NCBI GenBank assembly: GCA_900548495.1
Contig: URKT01000073.1
Span: 1-10,574 of the forward strand
Origin: an uncultured Collinsella sp.
GTDB lineage: Bacteria; Actinomycetota; Coriobacteriia; Coriobacteriales; Coriobacteriaceae
DNA: 10,574 nucleotides
Direction of reading: 5' to 3'
Shown: positions 1 through 8,018 of the stretch, one piece after another
Layout of the letters: each line of letters starts with the position of its first letter
Numbering within the stretch: position 1 is the stretch's first letter
The notes under the pieces: generated by a model
The model's database searches: none
What the model was told of the DNA's origin: nothing
Seen by the model: the letters and a program-made list of their open reading frames with translations, nothing else
Translations under genes and position numbers: made by a program

Positions 1-27
1 GGGCTCGGAGATGTGTATAAGAGACAG
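1..27 (+). other. Residual Nextera (Tn5) sequencing adapter, not genomic
   Basis: Bases 9-27 are exactly the 19-bp Tn5 mosaic end (AGATGTGTATAAGAGACAG), and bases 1-8 (GGGCTCGG) are the preceding part of the Nextera read-2 transposase adapter. This is known library-preparation sequence, so it is an untrimmed artefact marking the end of the assembled contig. Any reading frame crossing base 27 is spurious at its left end. Confidence 0.97.
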
Positions 28-309
28 GCCGAGTACGGCAAGCAGCGGGCTCAGGCGGTAGCGCGCGCACAAATAGATGACGAGCGGCAGATGCACGACG
101 AGTGGATATACCTGGCGGGCGAAAAGCTCGCCGCCGACGGCATTGGCGAGGCCAAATGCGCATCCAGTTACGGCACCGACCAGCACCAGTTCAAGCGCAT
201 GACGCCGGTTGATCTCGACACCGCACAGCGCCGCCGAGGCAAAGACGCCAAAGAGCAGCGTCGTGGCGTGGTGGATTGCCCAAAGGATCATTTCGACCGT
301 GGAGACCAT
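28..309 (-). CDS. Membrane sensor histidine kinase, N-terminal part only (cut by contig end)
   Basis: The readable part is 94 codons, starting at ATG 309-307 and running off into the adapter. It is hydrophobic, with likely membrane segments at about residues 8-30, 38-59 and 67-83, and a fourth may begin near 87. The short charged turn at 34-40 and the HLPLVIYL stretch near 73-80 look like the integral-membrane front of GHKL-type sensor kinases that partner LytTR regulators. The kinase (HATPase) domain itself is not in the window, so the call rests on context. The start overlaps the regulator's stop codon by 1 nt (TGATG), and a GGGAGA ribosome site lies just upstream, which implies translational coupling. 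It would sense a signal at the membrane and phosphorylate the regulator. An unrelated small membrane protein is possible but less likely. Confidence 0.6.
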
Positions 310-1031
310 CAGTGTCTCCCACCCTCAAAGCGCACCGCAAAGTAGGCGTCTTGGAATCCCTGCTTGCAGCTGCGCGAAAGCGGGATGCACGCGCCCGAGC
401 GCATGACGATGTCCGTGCGGTCAAAGTGATCGATATTGCGCAGGTTGACCTGGTAGCTGCGGTGGCATTTAAAGAAGGTGGCATTTTGCGCCAAACGGTC
501 TTCGACGCTGCGGAACGACTCAAGTGCCTCGATATCGCGTCCGTCGCGCAGGTGGAAGACCACGTGCTTGTTGCGCGCCTCGGCATATTCGATGTCGGAC
601 AGGCGCAGGGCGTGGTAGCCAAAGGAAGTTTTGATCACGAGCTCGTCGGTTGCCGCCGGGCGCATGCTCGAAAGCTCGTCGAGCAACTGCGCTAGGCGTT
701 CGTAAGCCACGGGCTTGAGCAGATAATCGAAGGCGCGGACCTCGTAGGACTCCAGTGCAAACTCGGGCGATGAGGTGAGAAACACCAGACGCACGGCGGT
801 ATCGGCCTGGCGCAATTCGCGCGCGGTGTCCATGCCGTTGACGAGCGGCATGATCATATCGAGCAAGATGATGTCGGCGCGCGATGCGGCATGGCGGGCC
901 AGCAGGTCCTCGCCGCGCGTGACGAGCGCAACATCGACCGCCGTGCCCGTCTCGCTCGACCAACGGTCGATCATCCGGTGCAGTCTATCTAGAAAAGCGA
1001 CGTCGTCGTCGCAGGCAATAATCTTGAGCAT
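309..1031 (-). CDS. LytTR-family response regulator (AgrA/LytR type)
   Basis: This 240-residue two-domain regulator has the usual length for the family. Residues 1-120 form a receiver: acidic pocket D8-D10, phospho-acceptor D58 in the ILLDMIMP stretch, T86 and K106 (YLLKP). Residues about 130-233 form a LytTR DNA-binding domain, marked by the FFKCHRSYQVNL motif at 186-197 and the following NI-DHFDR segment. On phosphorylation such proteins bind direct repeats upstream of target promoters. I chose ATG 1031 because AAGGGGG lies 6 nt upstream and the receiver begins at once (MLKIIACDDD); a longer frame back to 1118 would add a non-conserved tail. The partner kinase gene follows with a 1-nt overlap. 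Target genes cannot be told from the sequence. Confidence 0.9.
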   Translation of the reverse strand: MLKIIACDDDVAFLDRLHRMIDRWSSETGTAVDVALVTRGEDLLARHAASRADIILLDMIMPLVNGMDTARELRQADTAVRLVFLTSSPEFALESYEVRAFDYLLKPVAYERLAQLLDELSSMRPAATDELVIKTSFGYHALRLSDIEYAEARNKHVVFHLRDGRDIEALESFRSVEDRLAQNATFFKCHRSYQVNLRNIDHFDRTDIVMRSGACIPLSRSCKQGFQDAYFAVRFEGGRH

Positions 1032-1236
1032 TCTGAGCCCCCTTAGTAGTTCGATTTTGCCACATTGGGTGCGGACCGCTCGCGGAGGCGTGTCCCATTT
1101 GCGCCCCACGTCGCGCAACTCGCGCCGAGCGGTATTGCGGTGGCGAAAGATGCCTCCTGCGCTATCGAGAGCTCGGCTATCCTCAGTTTGCCAGTTCGAA
1201 AATGGGCCTGCCGCATGATCGAATCTTTATTTCAAC
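1032..1236. other. Divergent intergenic spacer between the LytTR gene and the nad control region
   Basis: I see no gene here. It should contain the promoter of the leftward two-component operon, but no convincing -35/-10 pair was found on the minus strand. The only structure noted is an 8-bp inverted repeat, ACCGCTCG at 1075-1082 and CGAGCGGT at 1126-1133, with a 43-nt gap, which may be chance in GC-rich DNA. Confidence 0.4.
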
Positions 1237-1239
1237 TTT

Positions 1240-1283
1240 ACACCTAGGTTTACAGCTGTCTTGTCAGCTGTAAACCTAGGTGT
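1240..1283. promoter_or_regulatory. Long dyad, probable NiaR operator
   Basis: Two perfect 19-bp arms (ACACCTAGGTTTACAGCTG at 1240-1258 and its reverse complement at 1265-1283) flank the 6-nt centre TCTTGT. Each arm contains the palindromes CCTAGG and CAGCTG, and TTTACA recurs at 1237-1242 and 1249-1254, so more than one repressor dimer could bind. There is no T-tract, which argues against a terminator. The core (CTGTC-TT-G-TCAG flanked by TTTACA/TGTAAA) resembles, from memory, the TACACCTGTC-type NiaR sites of Firmicutes and Thermotoga. The operon ends with a NiaR homologue, which makes NiaR the natural ligand of this site. Confidence 0.75.
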
Positions 1284-1289
1284 CATACT
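1261..1289 (+). promoter_or_regulatory. Predicted sigma-70 promoter of nadABC-niaR, overlapping the operator
   Basis: TTGTCA at 1261-1266 (5 of 6 to TTGACA) is followed by exactly 17 nt and CATACT at 1284-1289 (4 of 6 to TATAAT). Transcription would start near 1296, giving a leader of about 30 nt. The right arm of the dyad fills the spacer, so bound repressor would exclude RNA polymerase. Confidence 0.6.
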
Positions 1290-1324
1290 AAAGCCCCAAG
1301 ATTCGCCAAAAGAGAGGGGCCTTG

Positions 1325-2350
1325 ATGGCACAGAGCGCGAACATGGATGCATCGGAGCTTGCACGCGACATTGCGGCCGGCCTGGCATCGGCAACGACGG
1401 CAACGGAGCGTGCGGCATTGGTGCCCGCAGAGCTCGTCGAGGCCATTCAGCAACTAAAAACCCAACGCGATGCGGTGATCCTGGCACACTATTACGTGGC
1501 GCCCGAGGTCCAAGCCGTTGCCGATTACGTCGGCGACAGCTTCTACCTGGCAAAGCTTGCCAAGAGCCTGCCGCAGCAGACCATCGTGCTGTGCGGCGTG
1601 GAGTTTATGGGCGAGAGTGCCAAGCTGCTCAACCCCACCAAGACCGTGCTGCTGCCCGAGCCGGGCGCGGATTGCCCCATGGCTCACATGGTCAAGCGCG
1701 AGACGGTCGACGCCGCCCGCGCCGAGTACGGTGACGACCTTGCTGTCGTCTGCTACGTCAACTCCACAGTCGAGATCAAGAGCTGGAGCGACGTGTGCGT
1801 CACCAGCTCCAACGCCGTCAAGATCGTGTCTGAGCTGCCGCAGCAGCATGTCCTGTTCATCCCCGATCAAAACTTGGGCCGCTTCGTAGCCGAGCAGGTG
1901 CCGCAAAAGCACGTCATTCTCAACAAGGGCTACTGCCCGCGCCACCACATCATCACCGTCGAGCAGATCGTCGATGCGCAGGAGGCACATCCCGACGCGC
2001 TCGTACTGGCGCACCCCGAGTGCAAGGCCGACGTGTTGGCCGAGGCCGACTACATCGGCTCCACCGCCGGCATCATCAAGTATGCCGAGGAGTCGGACGC
2101 CAGCGAGTTCATCATCGTGACGGTCCGCGGCGTGCTCTACGAGCTCGAGCGCCGCTGCCGGGGCACCGGCAAGAAGTTCTACTTCCCCGCGGTGCAGCCC
2201 ACCTGCGTCAACATGGATCTCATCACGCTCGAAAAGCTCGTGCGCTGCCTGGAGACGGGAGAGGGCGAGGTGCAGATTGGCGTGTCGGACGAGGCCGCCG
2301 ACCAGGCTAAGCTCACACTCGACCGCATGCTCGAGTACGCGGCGCGCTAA
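1325..2350 (+). CDS. nadA: Quinolinate synthase NadA
   Basis: This 341-residue enzyme condenses iminoaspartate with dihydroxyacetone phosphate to quinolinate, the second step of de novo NAD synthesis. It carries a [4Fe-4S] cluster. By spacing against the E. coli enzyme the three cluster cysteines are C117 (GADCPMAH), C204 (GYCPRHH) and C294 (QPTCVNM), separated by 87 and 90 residues as in the family. Other hallmarks are the AHYY substrate loop near residue 55, YVNSTVEIK near 144-152, PDQNLGR near 180-186 and GSTAGII near 245-251. ATG 1325 is preferred: GAGAGGGG at 1312-1319 ends 5 nt before it. An in-frame TTG at 1322 and an ATG at 1343 are alternatives. First gene of the nad operon, 56 nt before nadB, and under the dyad operator. 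Confidence 0.96.
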   Translation: MAQSANMDASELARDIAAGLASATTATERAALVPAELVEAIQQLKTQRDAVILAHYYVAPEVQAVADYVGDSFYLAKLAKSLPQQTIVLCGVEFMGESAKLLNPTKTVLLPEPGADCPMAHMVKRETVDAARAEYGDDLAVVCYVNSTVEIKSWSDVCVTSSNAVKIVSELPQQHVLFIPDQNLGRFVAEQVPQKHVILNKGYCPRHHIITVEQIVDAQEAHPDALVLAHPECKADVLAEADYIGSTAGIIKYAEESDASEFIIVTVRGVLYELERRCRGTGKKFYFPAVQPTCVNMDLITLEKLVRCLETGEGEVQIGVSDEAADQAKLTLDRMLEYAAR

Positions 2351-2406
2351 GCCAATATGACATGAGGGACCATCCCTTATGCCACATTACAAGGGAGAGG
2401 ATTCCT
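2351..2406 (+). promoter_or_regulatory. nadA-nadB gap with alternative hairpins around the nadB ribosome site
   Basis: TCCCTT at 2373-2378 can pair with AGGGA at 2365-2369 (5-bp stem, CCA loop) or with AAGGGA at 2391-2396. The latter is the front of the nadB ribosome-binding site AAGGGAGAGG (2391-2400), so the two pairings exclude each other. The stems are short and this may be chance. Confidence 0.25.
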
Positions 2407-3783
2407 GTGGAAACTAAGCAATACCCCGTCATGGAGTGCGATGTCGTCATTGCCGGCTGCGGCGTGGCGGGCCTGTATGCGGCTCTCAATCTGCCGACGA
2501 GCACGCGCGTGATCATGCTCTCCAAGGGTGCGGTCGACGAGTGCGATTCGATGCTCGCGCAGGGCGGCATCTGCGTGCTGCCCGAGGGCTCGGACTACGA
2601 TGCCTTCTTTGAGGACACCATGCACGCCGGTCACTACGAGAACCGCCGCGAGAGCGTAGACATTATGATCCGCTCGAGCCGCTCGGTCATCAACGACCTG
2701 CTGGCGATGGGCGTGGAATTTGAGCGCAAGGCCGATGGCGGCCTCGACTTTACCCGCGAGGGCGCCCACAGCCGCCCGCGCATCGCCTTCCATGCCGACA
2801 TTACGGGCAAGGAGATCACGACCAAGCTGCTCCAGGCCGTCCGCAAGCTGGACAACGTGCAGATTCTTGAGCACGTGGCCATGACTGACATCCTCACGGC
2901 CGAGCGCGATGGGGCCACGGTGTGCACTGGTGTCGTCGCTGTTGCCGTGGACGAGGGCGATTCGGTCCGTCCCGCCGACGAGCTCGCAAATGCCGCCGAG
3001 GGCGTGCATACCGGCGGGCCGTTTGAGATTCATGCTCGCCATACGCTGTGGGCGACGGGTGGTATCGGTGGCGTGTACGATCACTCCACCAACTACCCGC
3101 AGCTCACCGGCGACGCCTGCTACATCGCGCAGGAGCACGGCATTACGATGGAGCATCTGGACTATGTGCAGATTCACCCCACGGGACTGTTCTCGCCGCA
3201 GCCGGGCCGCACCTTCCTGATCAGCGAGAGCTGCCGCGGCGAGGGCGCGATTCTGCTCAACGCCGCCGGCGAGCGCTTTACCGACGAGCTTCAGCCGCGT
3301 GATGTGGTCGCCGCCGCTATTCGCGAGCAGATGAAGCAGGACGGTACCGAGCACGAGTGGCTGAGCTTTGCCCCCGTCGAGCGCGACGTGGTGACCGGGC
3401 ACTTCGCCAACATCCGCGCGCGCTGCCTTGAGGACGGTCGCGACATCCTGGATGAGCCCATCCCCGTCACGCCCACGCAGCACTACTTTATGGGTGGCGT
3501 ATGGGTCGATAAGGACGGCCGCACCTCGATGCCCGAGCTCTACGCCGCTGGCGAGACGGCCTGCAATGGCGTTCACGGCAAGAATCGCCTGGCTTCCAAC
3601 AGCCTGCTCGAGTCCCTAGTCTGGGGTCGCCGCGCTGCTTGGCGTATGCGCACCGGCGAGTCGCTGGCCGTGGAACAGGCAGGCGAGCCCGCGCTCGATG
3701 GACGCCATCGCGCCTTGAGTTCCGATACCCTTGCAATCGATGATCTGGCCCGTGCCGCCGGCACGCAGGCCGTGGAGGAGTAG
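2407..3783 (+). CDS. nadB: L-aspartate oxidase NadB (short form)
   Basis: NadB is an FAD enzyme that oxidises L-aspartate to iminoaspartate and hands the unstable product to NadA. The 458 residues show the N-terminal dinucleotide fold (GCGVAG, 17-22), LAQGGI near 50-55, TREGAHSRPR near 116-125, IHPTG near 256-260, the catalytic arginine in LQPRDVV (R298), H359 in QHYFMGG, and the closing FAD motif GVHGKNRLASNSLLE near 388-402. GTG 2407 is chosen because AAGGGAGAGG ends 6 nt upstream; an in-frame ATG at 2362 would add 15 unconserved residues and has no ribosome site. After SLLE only about 56 residues remain, against about 140 in E. coli NadB, so most of the C-terminal helical domain is missing. 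Its last codons (GGAGGAG, 3774-3780) double as the ribosome site of nadC. Confidence 0.93.
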   Translation: METKQYPVMECDVVIAGCGVAGLYAALNLPTSTRVIMLSKGAVDECDSMLAQGGICVLPEGSDYDAFFEDTMHAGHYENRRESVDIMIRSSRSVINDLLAMGVEFERKADGGLDFTREGAHSRPRIAFHADITGKEITTKLLQAVRKLDNVQILEHVAMTDILTAERDGATVCTGVVAVAVDEGDSVRPADELANAAEGVHTGGPFEIHARHTLWATGGIGGVYDHSTNYPQLTGDACYIAQEHGITMEHLDYVQIHPTGLFSPQPGRTFLISESCRGEGAILLNAAGERFTDELQPRDVVAAAIREQMKQDGTEHEWLSFAPVERDVVTGHFANIRARCLEDGRDILDEPIPVTPTQHYFMGGVWVDKDGRTSMPELYAAGETACNGVHGKNRLASNSLLESLVWGRRAAWRMRTGESLAVEQAGEPALDGRHRALSSDTLAIDDLARAAGTQAVEE

Positions 3784-3786
3784 ACC

Positions 3787-4647
3787 ATGAATCCCATTAC
3801 CATGAAACTCGTCGTCGATGATCTGATTCTGCAGGCCCTGCGCGAGGACATTACGTTTGAGGACGTGAGCACGGCGAGCGTGTGCCCCACGGCGCGTCCC
3901 GCCACGGTGGAGCTCATCGCCAAGGCCGACGGCATCATCGCGGGCCTGGACGTGTTCGCTCGCACCTTTGAGCTGCTGGATTCGCAGAGCTCGGTGCTGT
4001 TTGATGTTGCCGACGGTGACGAGGTGCACGCCGGCGACCACGTGGGCCAGGTGCGCGGCGACGCGCGCGTGCTGCTTTCGGGCGAGCGCGTGGCGCTCAA
4101 CTATCTACAGCGTATGAGCGGTATCGCTACCTACACGCACAACATGGCAGCGGCGCTCGAGGGTACCAAGACCGTGCTTGTTGACACACGCAAGACCACG
4201 CCGGGCATGCGCGTCTTCGAGAAGGCCGCGGTCGAGATCGGTGGCGGCAGCAACCACCGCTACAACCTGTCGACAGCCGTCATGCTTAAGGACAACCATA
4301 TCGACGCCGCCGGTGGTGTGACGCGTGCGATCGAGATGGCACGTGCCCACGCATCGTTTACCACGACGGTCGAGATTGAGTGCGAGAACTTGGACATGGT
4401 ACGCGAGGCCGTGGAGGCCGGTGCCGATATCATCATGTTCGACAACATGACCCACGACGACATGGCTGCCGCGATTGAGCTTATCGCCGGCCGCGCCAAG
4501 ACCGAGTGCTCGGGCAACGTGGACGCCAGCAATATCCGCGCGCTCGCCGACCTGGGCGTTGACTTTATTAGCTCGGGGGCGCTGACGCACTCTGCGCCGA
4601 TTCTCGACCTCTCGCTCAAGCACCTGCGTCTGCTGGACGGTAAATAA
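3787..4647 (+). CDS. nadC: Nicotinate-nucleotide pyrophosphorylase (quinolinate phosphoribosyltransferase) NadC
   Basis: NadC converts quinolinate and phosphoribosyl pyrophosphate to nicotinate mononucleotide, CO2 and pyrophosphate, the last step specific to the de novo pathway. The 286 residues match the usual length. The N-terminal alpha/beta sandwich spans about 1-110 and the barrel about 111-280. Visible active-site segments are GERVALN (99-105), DTRKTTPG (133-140), GGSNHRYNL (153-161), MLKDNHI (166-172), VEIECEN (195-201), FDNM (218-221) and SGALTHSAP (263-271). ATG 3787 lies 3 nt after the nadB stop, with GGAGGAG at 3774-3780 and a 6-nt spacer; ATG 3802 is a weaker alternative. The gene overlaps niaR by 1 nt. 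No abnormality was seen. Confidence 0.97.
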   Translation: MNPITMKLVVDDLILQALREDITFEDVSTASVCPTARPATVELIAKADGIIAGLDVFARTFELLDSQSSVLFDVADGDEVHAGDHVGQVRGDARVLLSGERVALNYLQRMSGIATYTHNMAAALEGTKTVLVDTRKTTPGMRVFEKAAVEIGGGSNHRYNLSTAVMLKDNHIDAAGGVTRAIEMARAHASFTTTVEIECENLDMVREAVEAGADIIMFDNMTHDDMAAAIELIAGRAKTECSGNVDASNIRALADLGVDFISSGALTHSAPILDLSLKHLRLLDGK

Positions 4648-5192
4648 TGGACGCCCGCGAGCGTCGCCGTTCCATCATGGCCGTGCTCGAGGAAGCCAAG
4701 GAGCCCGTTTCGGGCAGCGCACTTGCCCGTGAGGTTGGCGTGAGCCGCCAGATTGTCGTGCAAGACATCGCCCTGCTGCGTGCCGATGGGCACGATATCG
4801 TGGCGACCAACCGTGGTTATGTGCTGCAGGAGGCCCCCAGCAGCCCCGCCGTGCCCACGCGCCTGGTCAAGGTTCGCCACGGCGTGGAGCAGGCGGGCGA
4901 TGAGCTCACGAGTATCGTCGACGCCGGAGGCGCCGTGCTCAACGTGATCGTCAATCACCGCGTGTACGGTAAGATCACGGCCGACCTGGACATCCGCAAT
5001 CGTCGCGATGTTGAGCGCTACCTGCACGATATCGAGAGCGGCAAGAGTTTCCCGCTACTAACGGTGACGAGCGGCTATCACTTCCATCGCATCGCGGCAG
5101 AAGACGAGCAAACCCTCGACGAGATCGAGGCGATGCTTAAGGAGAAAGGCTACCTAGCAGACCTGATGCCCTACGAAGACGATCTCTCTTAG
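4647..5192 (+). CDS. niaR: NiaR-type transcriptional repressor (HTH_11 plus 3H domain)
   Basis: NiaR proteins repress NAD synthesis or niacin uptake genes when nicotinic acid is bound. Residues about 5-58 form a winged helix-turn-helix (SGSALAREVGVSRQIVVQDI at 22-41). Residues about 70-175 form the 3H domain, named for three conserved histidine motifs: H78 (VRHG), H104 (VNHRVYG) and H145/H147 (GYHFHRI). H78, E86, H145 and H147 match, one residue shifted or equal, the nickel ligands I recall for Thermotoga maritima TM1602. At 181 residues it has normal family length. The ATG shares its A with the nadC stop (TAATG) and the upstream ribosome site is weak (GGACGG), so translation is probably coupled. 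As last gene of the operon whose promoter carries the dyad, it most likely regulates itself too. Confidence 0.92.
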   Translation: MDARERRRSIMAVLEEAKEPVSGSALAREVGVSRQIVVQDIALLRADGHDIVATNRGYVLQEAPSSPAVPTRLVKVRHGVEQAGDELTSIVDAGGAVLNVIVNHRVYGKITADLDIRNRRDVERYLHDIESGKSFPLLTVTSGYHFHRIAAEDEQTLDEIEAMLKEKGYLADLMPYEDDLS

Positions 5193-5193
5193 C

Positions 5194-5308
5194 CGACGCT
5201 GCAAACGCCCCTAAGCGGCAATCTGACGTTCAATCGTCGGTCGCGTACCAAAGTACGCTTCCCTCCTCTTTCACGTCACCTTGCTCGCTTAGGGACGTTT
5301 TCGCTGAC
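5194..5308 (+). repeat. Structured intergenic repeat, copy A
   Basis: A long imperfect hairpin follows niaR. Pairs: CCCTAAGCG (5209-5217) with CGCTTAGGG (5286-5294); GCAA (5218-5221) with TTGC (5281-5284), leaving T5285 bulged; and TGACGT (5224-5229) with ACGTCA (5273-5278). Outside these, AAACG (5203-5207) pairs with CGTTT (5296-5300) across one C/A mismatch. The core holds a small hairpin, GCGTAC (5243-5248), loop CAAA, GTACGC (5253-5258). Its flanks (CGACGCTGC at 5194-5202, TCGCTG at 5301-5306) and arm layout recur at 10454-10564. Function unknown. The boundaries are set by similarity to copy B. Confidence 0.75.
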
Positions 5309-5350
5309 GTGGGCTCAACCTGCGACGGTGCTAAATTAGCTATCCGTACA

Positions 5351-5390
5351 AAAAAGGAGGCCTCCGCGGCGATGCGGAGGCCTCCTTTTT
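5351..5390. terminator. Bidirectional intrinsic terminator between niaR and the ferredoxin gene
   Basis: A perfect 17-bp stem (5351-5367 with 5374-5390) closes the loop GGCGAT. The stem reads A5-GGAGGCCTCCGC on the left and ends in T5 on the right, so both strands give a GC-rich hairpin followed by a U-run. It ends the nad operon on the plus strand and the convergent ferredoxin transcript on the minus strand. Confidence 0.93.
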
Positions 5391-5428
5391 GTGCACGGTG
5401 TACTTTTGAGTGTGCAAGTGGGGAGTTG

Positions 5429-5614
5429 TTACTCCTCGACGATCTCGGTGATCGCGCCAGCGGGGCAAGCGTCCTGGCAAGCGCCACAGGCGACGCAGGA
5501 GTCCTCGTCAGCGACGGTAGCGACGTCCTGGAGCTCCAGAACGCCAGCGGGGCAGGTGTCGACGCAAACGCCACAAGCGATGCACTCGTCGGCATCAATT
5601 ACGGGATGAGCCAT
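5429..5614 (-). CDS. 2[4Fe-4S] ferredoxin (clostridial type)
   Basis: This 61-residue soluble electron carrier has two full cluster-binding motifs of the form CxxCxxCxxxCP: C11, C14, C17, C21 and C40, C43, C46, C50. The two halves are similar, as expected from the ancient duplication in this family, and the protein is acidic, ending in EIVEE. It would shuttle low-potential electrons between oxidoreductases in an anaerobe; the partner is not visible here. ATG 5614 is chosen because GAGAGG lies 8 nt upstream and the family normally begins just before the first motif; an in-frame extension to 5680 is unsupported. It is monocistronic, transcribed from the 5676-5703 promoter and ended by the bidirectional terminator. 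Confidence 0.95.
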   Translation of the reverse strand: MAHPVIDADECIACGVCVDTCPAGVLELQDVATVADEDSCVACGACQDACPAGAITEIVEE

Positions 5615-5675
5615 GGTAGTTTCCTCTCTGTTGACCGACGCTACAGACGATGTGCGCCGGTTTGATTCGGGCAAA

Positions 5676-5703
5676 AACATACCACGGGAGCGACCGTTTG
5701 CAA
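5676..5703 (-). promoter_or_regulatory. Predicted ferredoxin promoter with extended -10
   Basis: On the minus strand TTGCAA (5703-5698) is followed by 16 nt and TATGTT (5681-5676). TGG directly upstream of the -10 makes an extended TGn motif. Transcription would start near 5669, leaving a leader of about 55 nt. It matches consensus at 4 of 6 positions in each box. Confidence 0.45.
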
Positions 5704-5982
5704 TACCCTCTGGCCGGCATCTTCATACCGTTCGCCGAGTATGCCAAGGTTTACTAAAAAACGCGCAGGTGGGGCCGGTGAGCTGCGTAAATGTTAGCTA
5801 AAGGTGACTCGTAATATAGGGCGATTGAGCGTGCTTGCGGAAACCGCATCCCGTAATCCACGTCCAAAACGGGACACAGTTTCAGGCTCACACCTCAGTC
5901 AACTCTACATAGATCTCAATAGATTTGCCGAGAACTCAATCAGCGCATCTACCTGCGCATTTAAGAACCTAAACTCTCAGAG
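5704..5982. other. Gene-free spacer upstream of the dnaK promoter zone
   Basis: I find no gene or RNA I can support. Small features seen: hairpin TGCGG-AAA-CCGCA (5836-5848), CTCAAT repeated at 5915-5920 and 5935-5940 (20 nt apart), and the inverted repeat GCGCA-TCTACC-TGCGC (5943-5958). Base composition turns AT-rich towards dnaK. Any of these could be a regulator site, but none matches a motif I know. Confidence 0.35.
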
Positions 5983-6044
5983 ATAAGAAATCTTATATGA
6001 ATTGACTTAGATTTTGTATATTCCGGCCCATAAGGGGATACACT
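5983..6044 (+). promoter_or_regulatory. AT-rich dnaK promoter zone with a short palindrome
   Basis: The palindrome ATAAGA-AA-TCTTAT occupies 5983-5996. Candidate elements downstream are TTGACT (6002-6007), TATATT (6017-6022), TTGTAT (6014-6019) and TACACT (6039-6044). The best pair, TTGTAT with TACACT, has a long 19-nt spacer, so the exact promoter is unsettled. The sharp AT-richness against the GC-rich surroundings supports a promoter here. Confidence 0.4.
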
Positions 6045-6066
6045 ACATCCTGAAAGACAAGCCGAA

Positions 6067-6096
6067 GCGCCGCGCGAAAGACCGTCGAGGCGGCGC
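6067..6096 (+). promoter_or_regulatory. GC-rich hairpin in the dnaK leader
   Basis: GCGCCGC (6067-6073) pairs with GCGGCGC (6090-6096) across a 16-nt loop, ending 27 nt before the dnaK start. The dnaK ribosome site (GAGGGA, 6111-6116) is outside it. It may stabilise the mRNA or be a protein site. It resembles neither the HAIR nor the CIRCE consensus. Confidence 0.4.
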
Positions 6097-6123
6097 GAAC
6101 GCACAAGAGAGAGGGAATTTCTA

Positions 6124-8016
<1,893 letters not shown>

Positions 8017-8018
8017 TC

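Noticed and set aside
13..345. Plus-strand open frame of 110 codons at the left end
   Set aside because: It starts inside the Nextera adapter and runs antisense to the kinase and regulator genes, which have clear ribosome sites and family motifs.
1240..1283. The nad dyad read as a bidirectional terminator of the LytTR operon region
   Set aside because: No T-run follows on either strand, both flanking operons start rather than end here, and a -35/-10 pair overlaps it.
2377..3576. 399-codon open frame antisense to nadB
   Set aside because: High-GC codon bias on the plus strand leaves few stops on the opposite strand. It has no ribosome site or recognisable domain, and nadB is certain.
5330..5340. 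Small palindrome GCTAA-A-TTAGC before the bidirectional terminator
   Set aside because: Eleven bases, AT-rich and without partner sites or promoter context. Expected by chance.
1088..5877. A shared GGGACAC word, AAATGGGACAC on the minus strand near 1088-1098 and AAACGGGACAC near 5867-5877
   Set aside because: Only two occurrences of a short word, with no matching flanks. Chance cannot be excluded and no pattern supports a binding site or insertion remnant.
5804..5986. 60-codon open frame upstream of dnaK
   Set aside because: No ribosome-binding site, no recognisable motif, and composition unlike the neighbouring genes. It lies in the dnaK control region.
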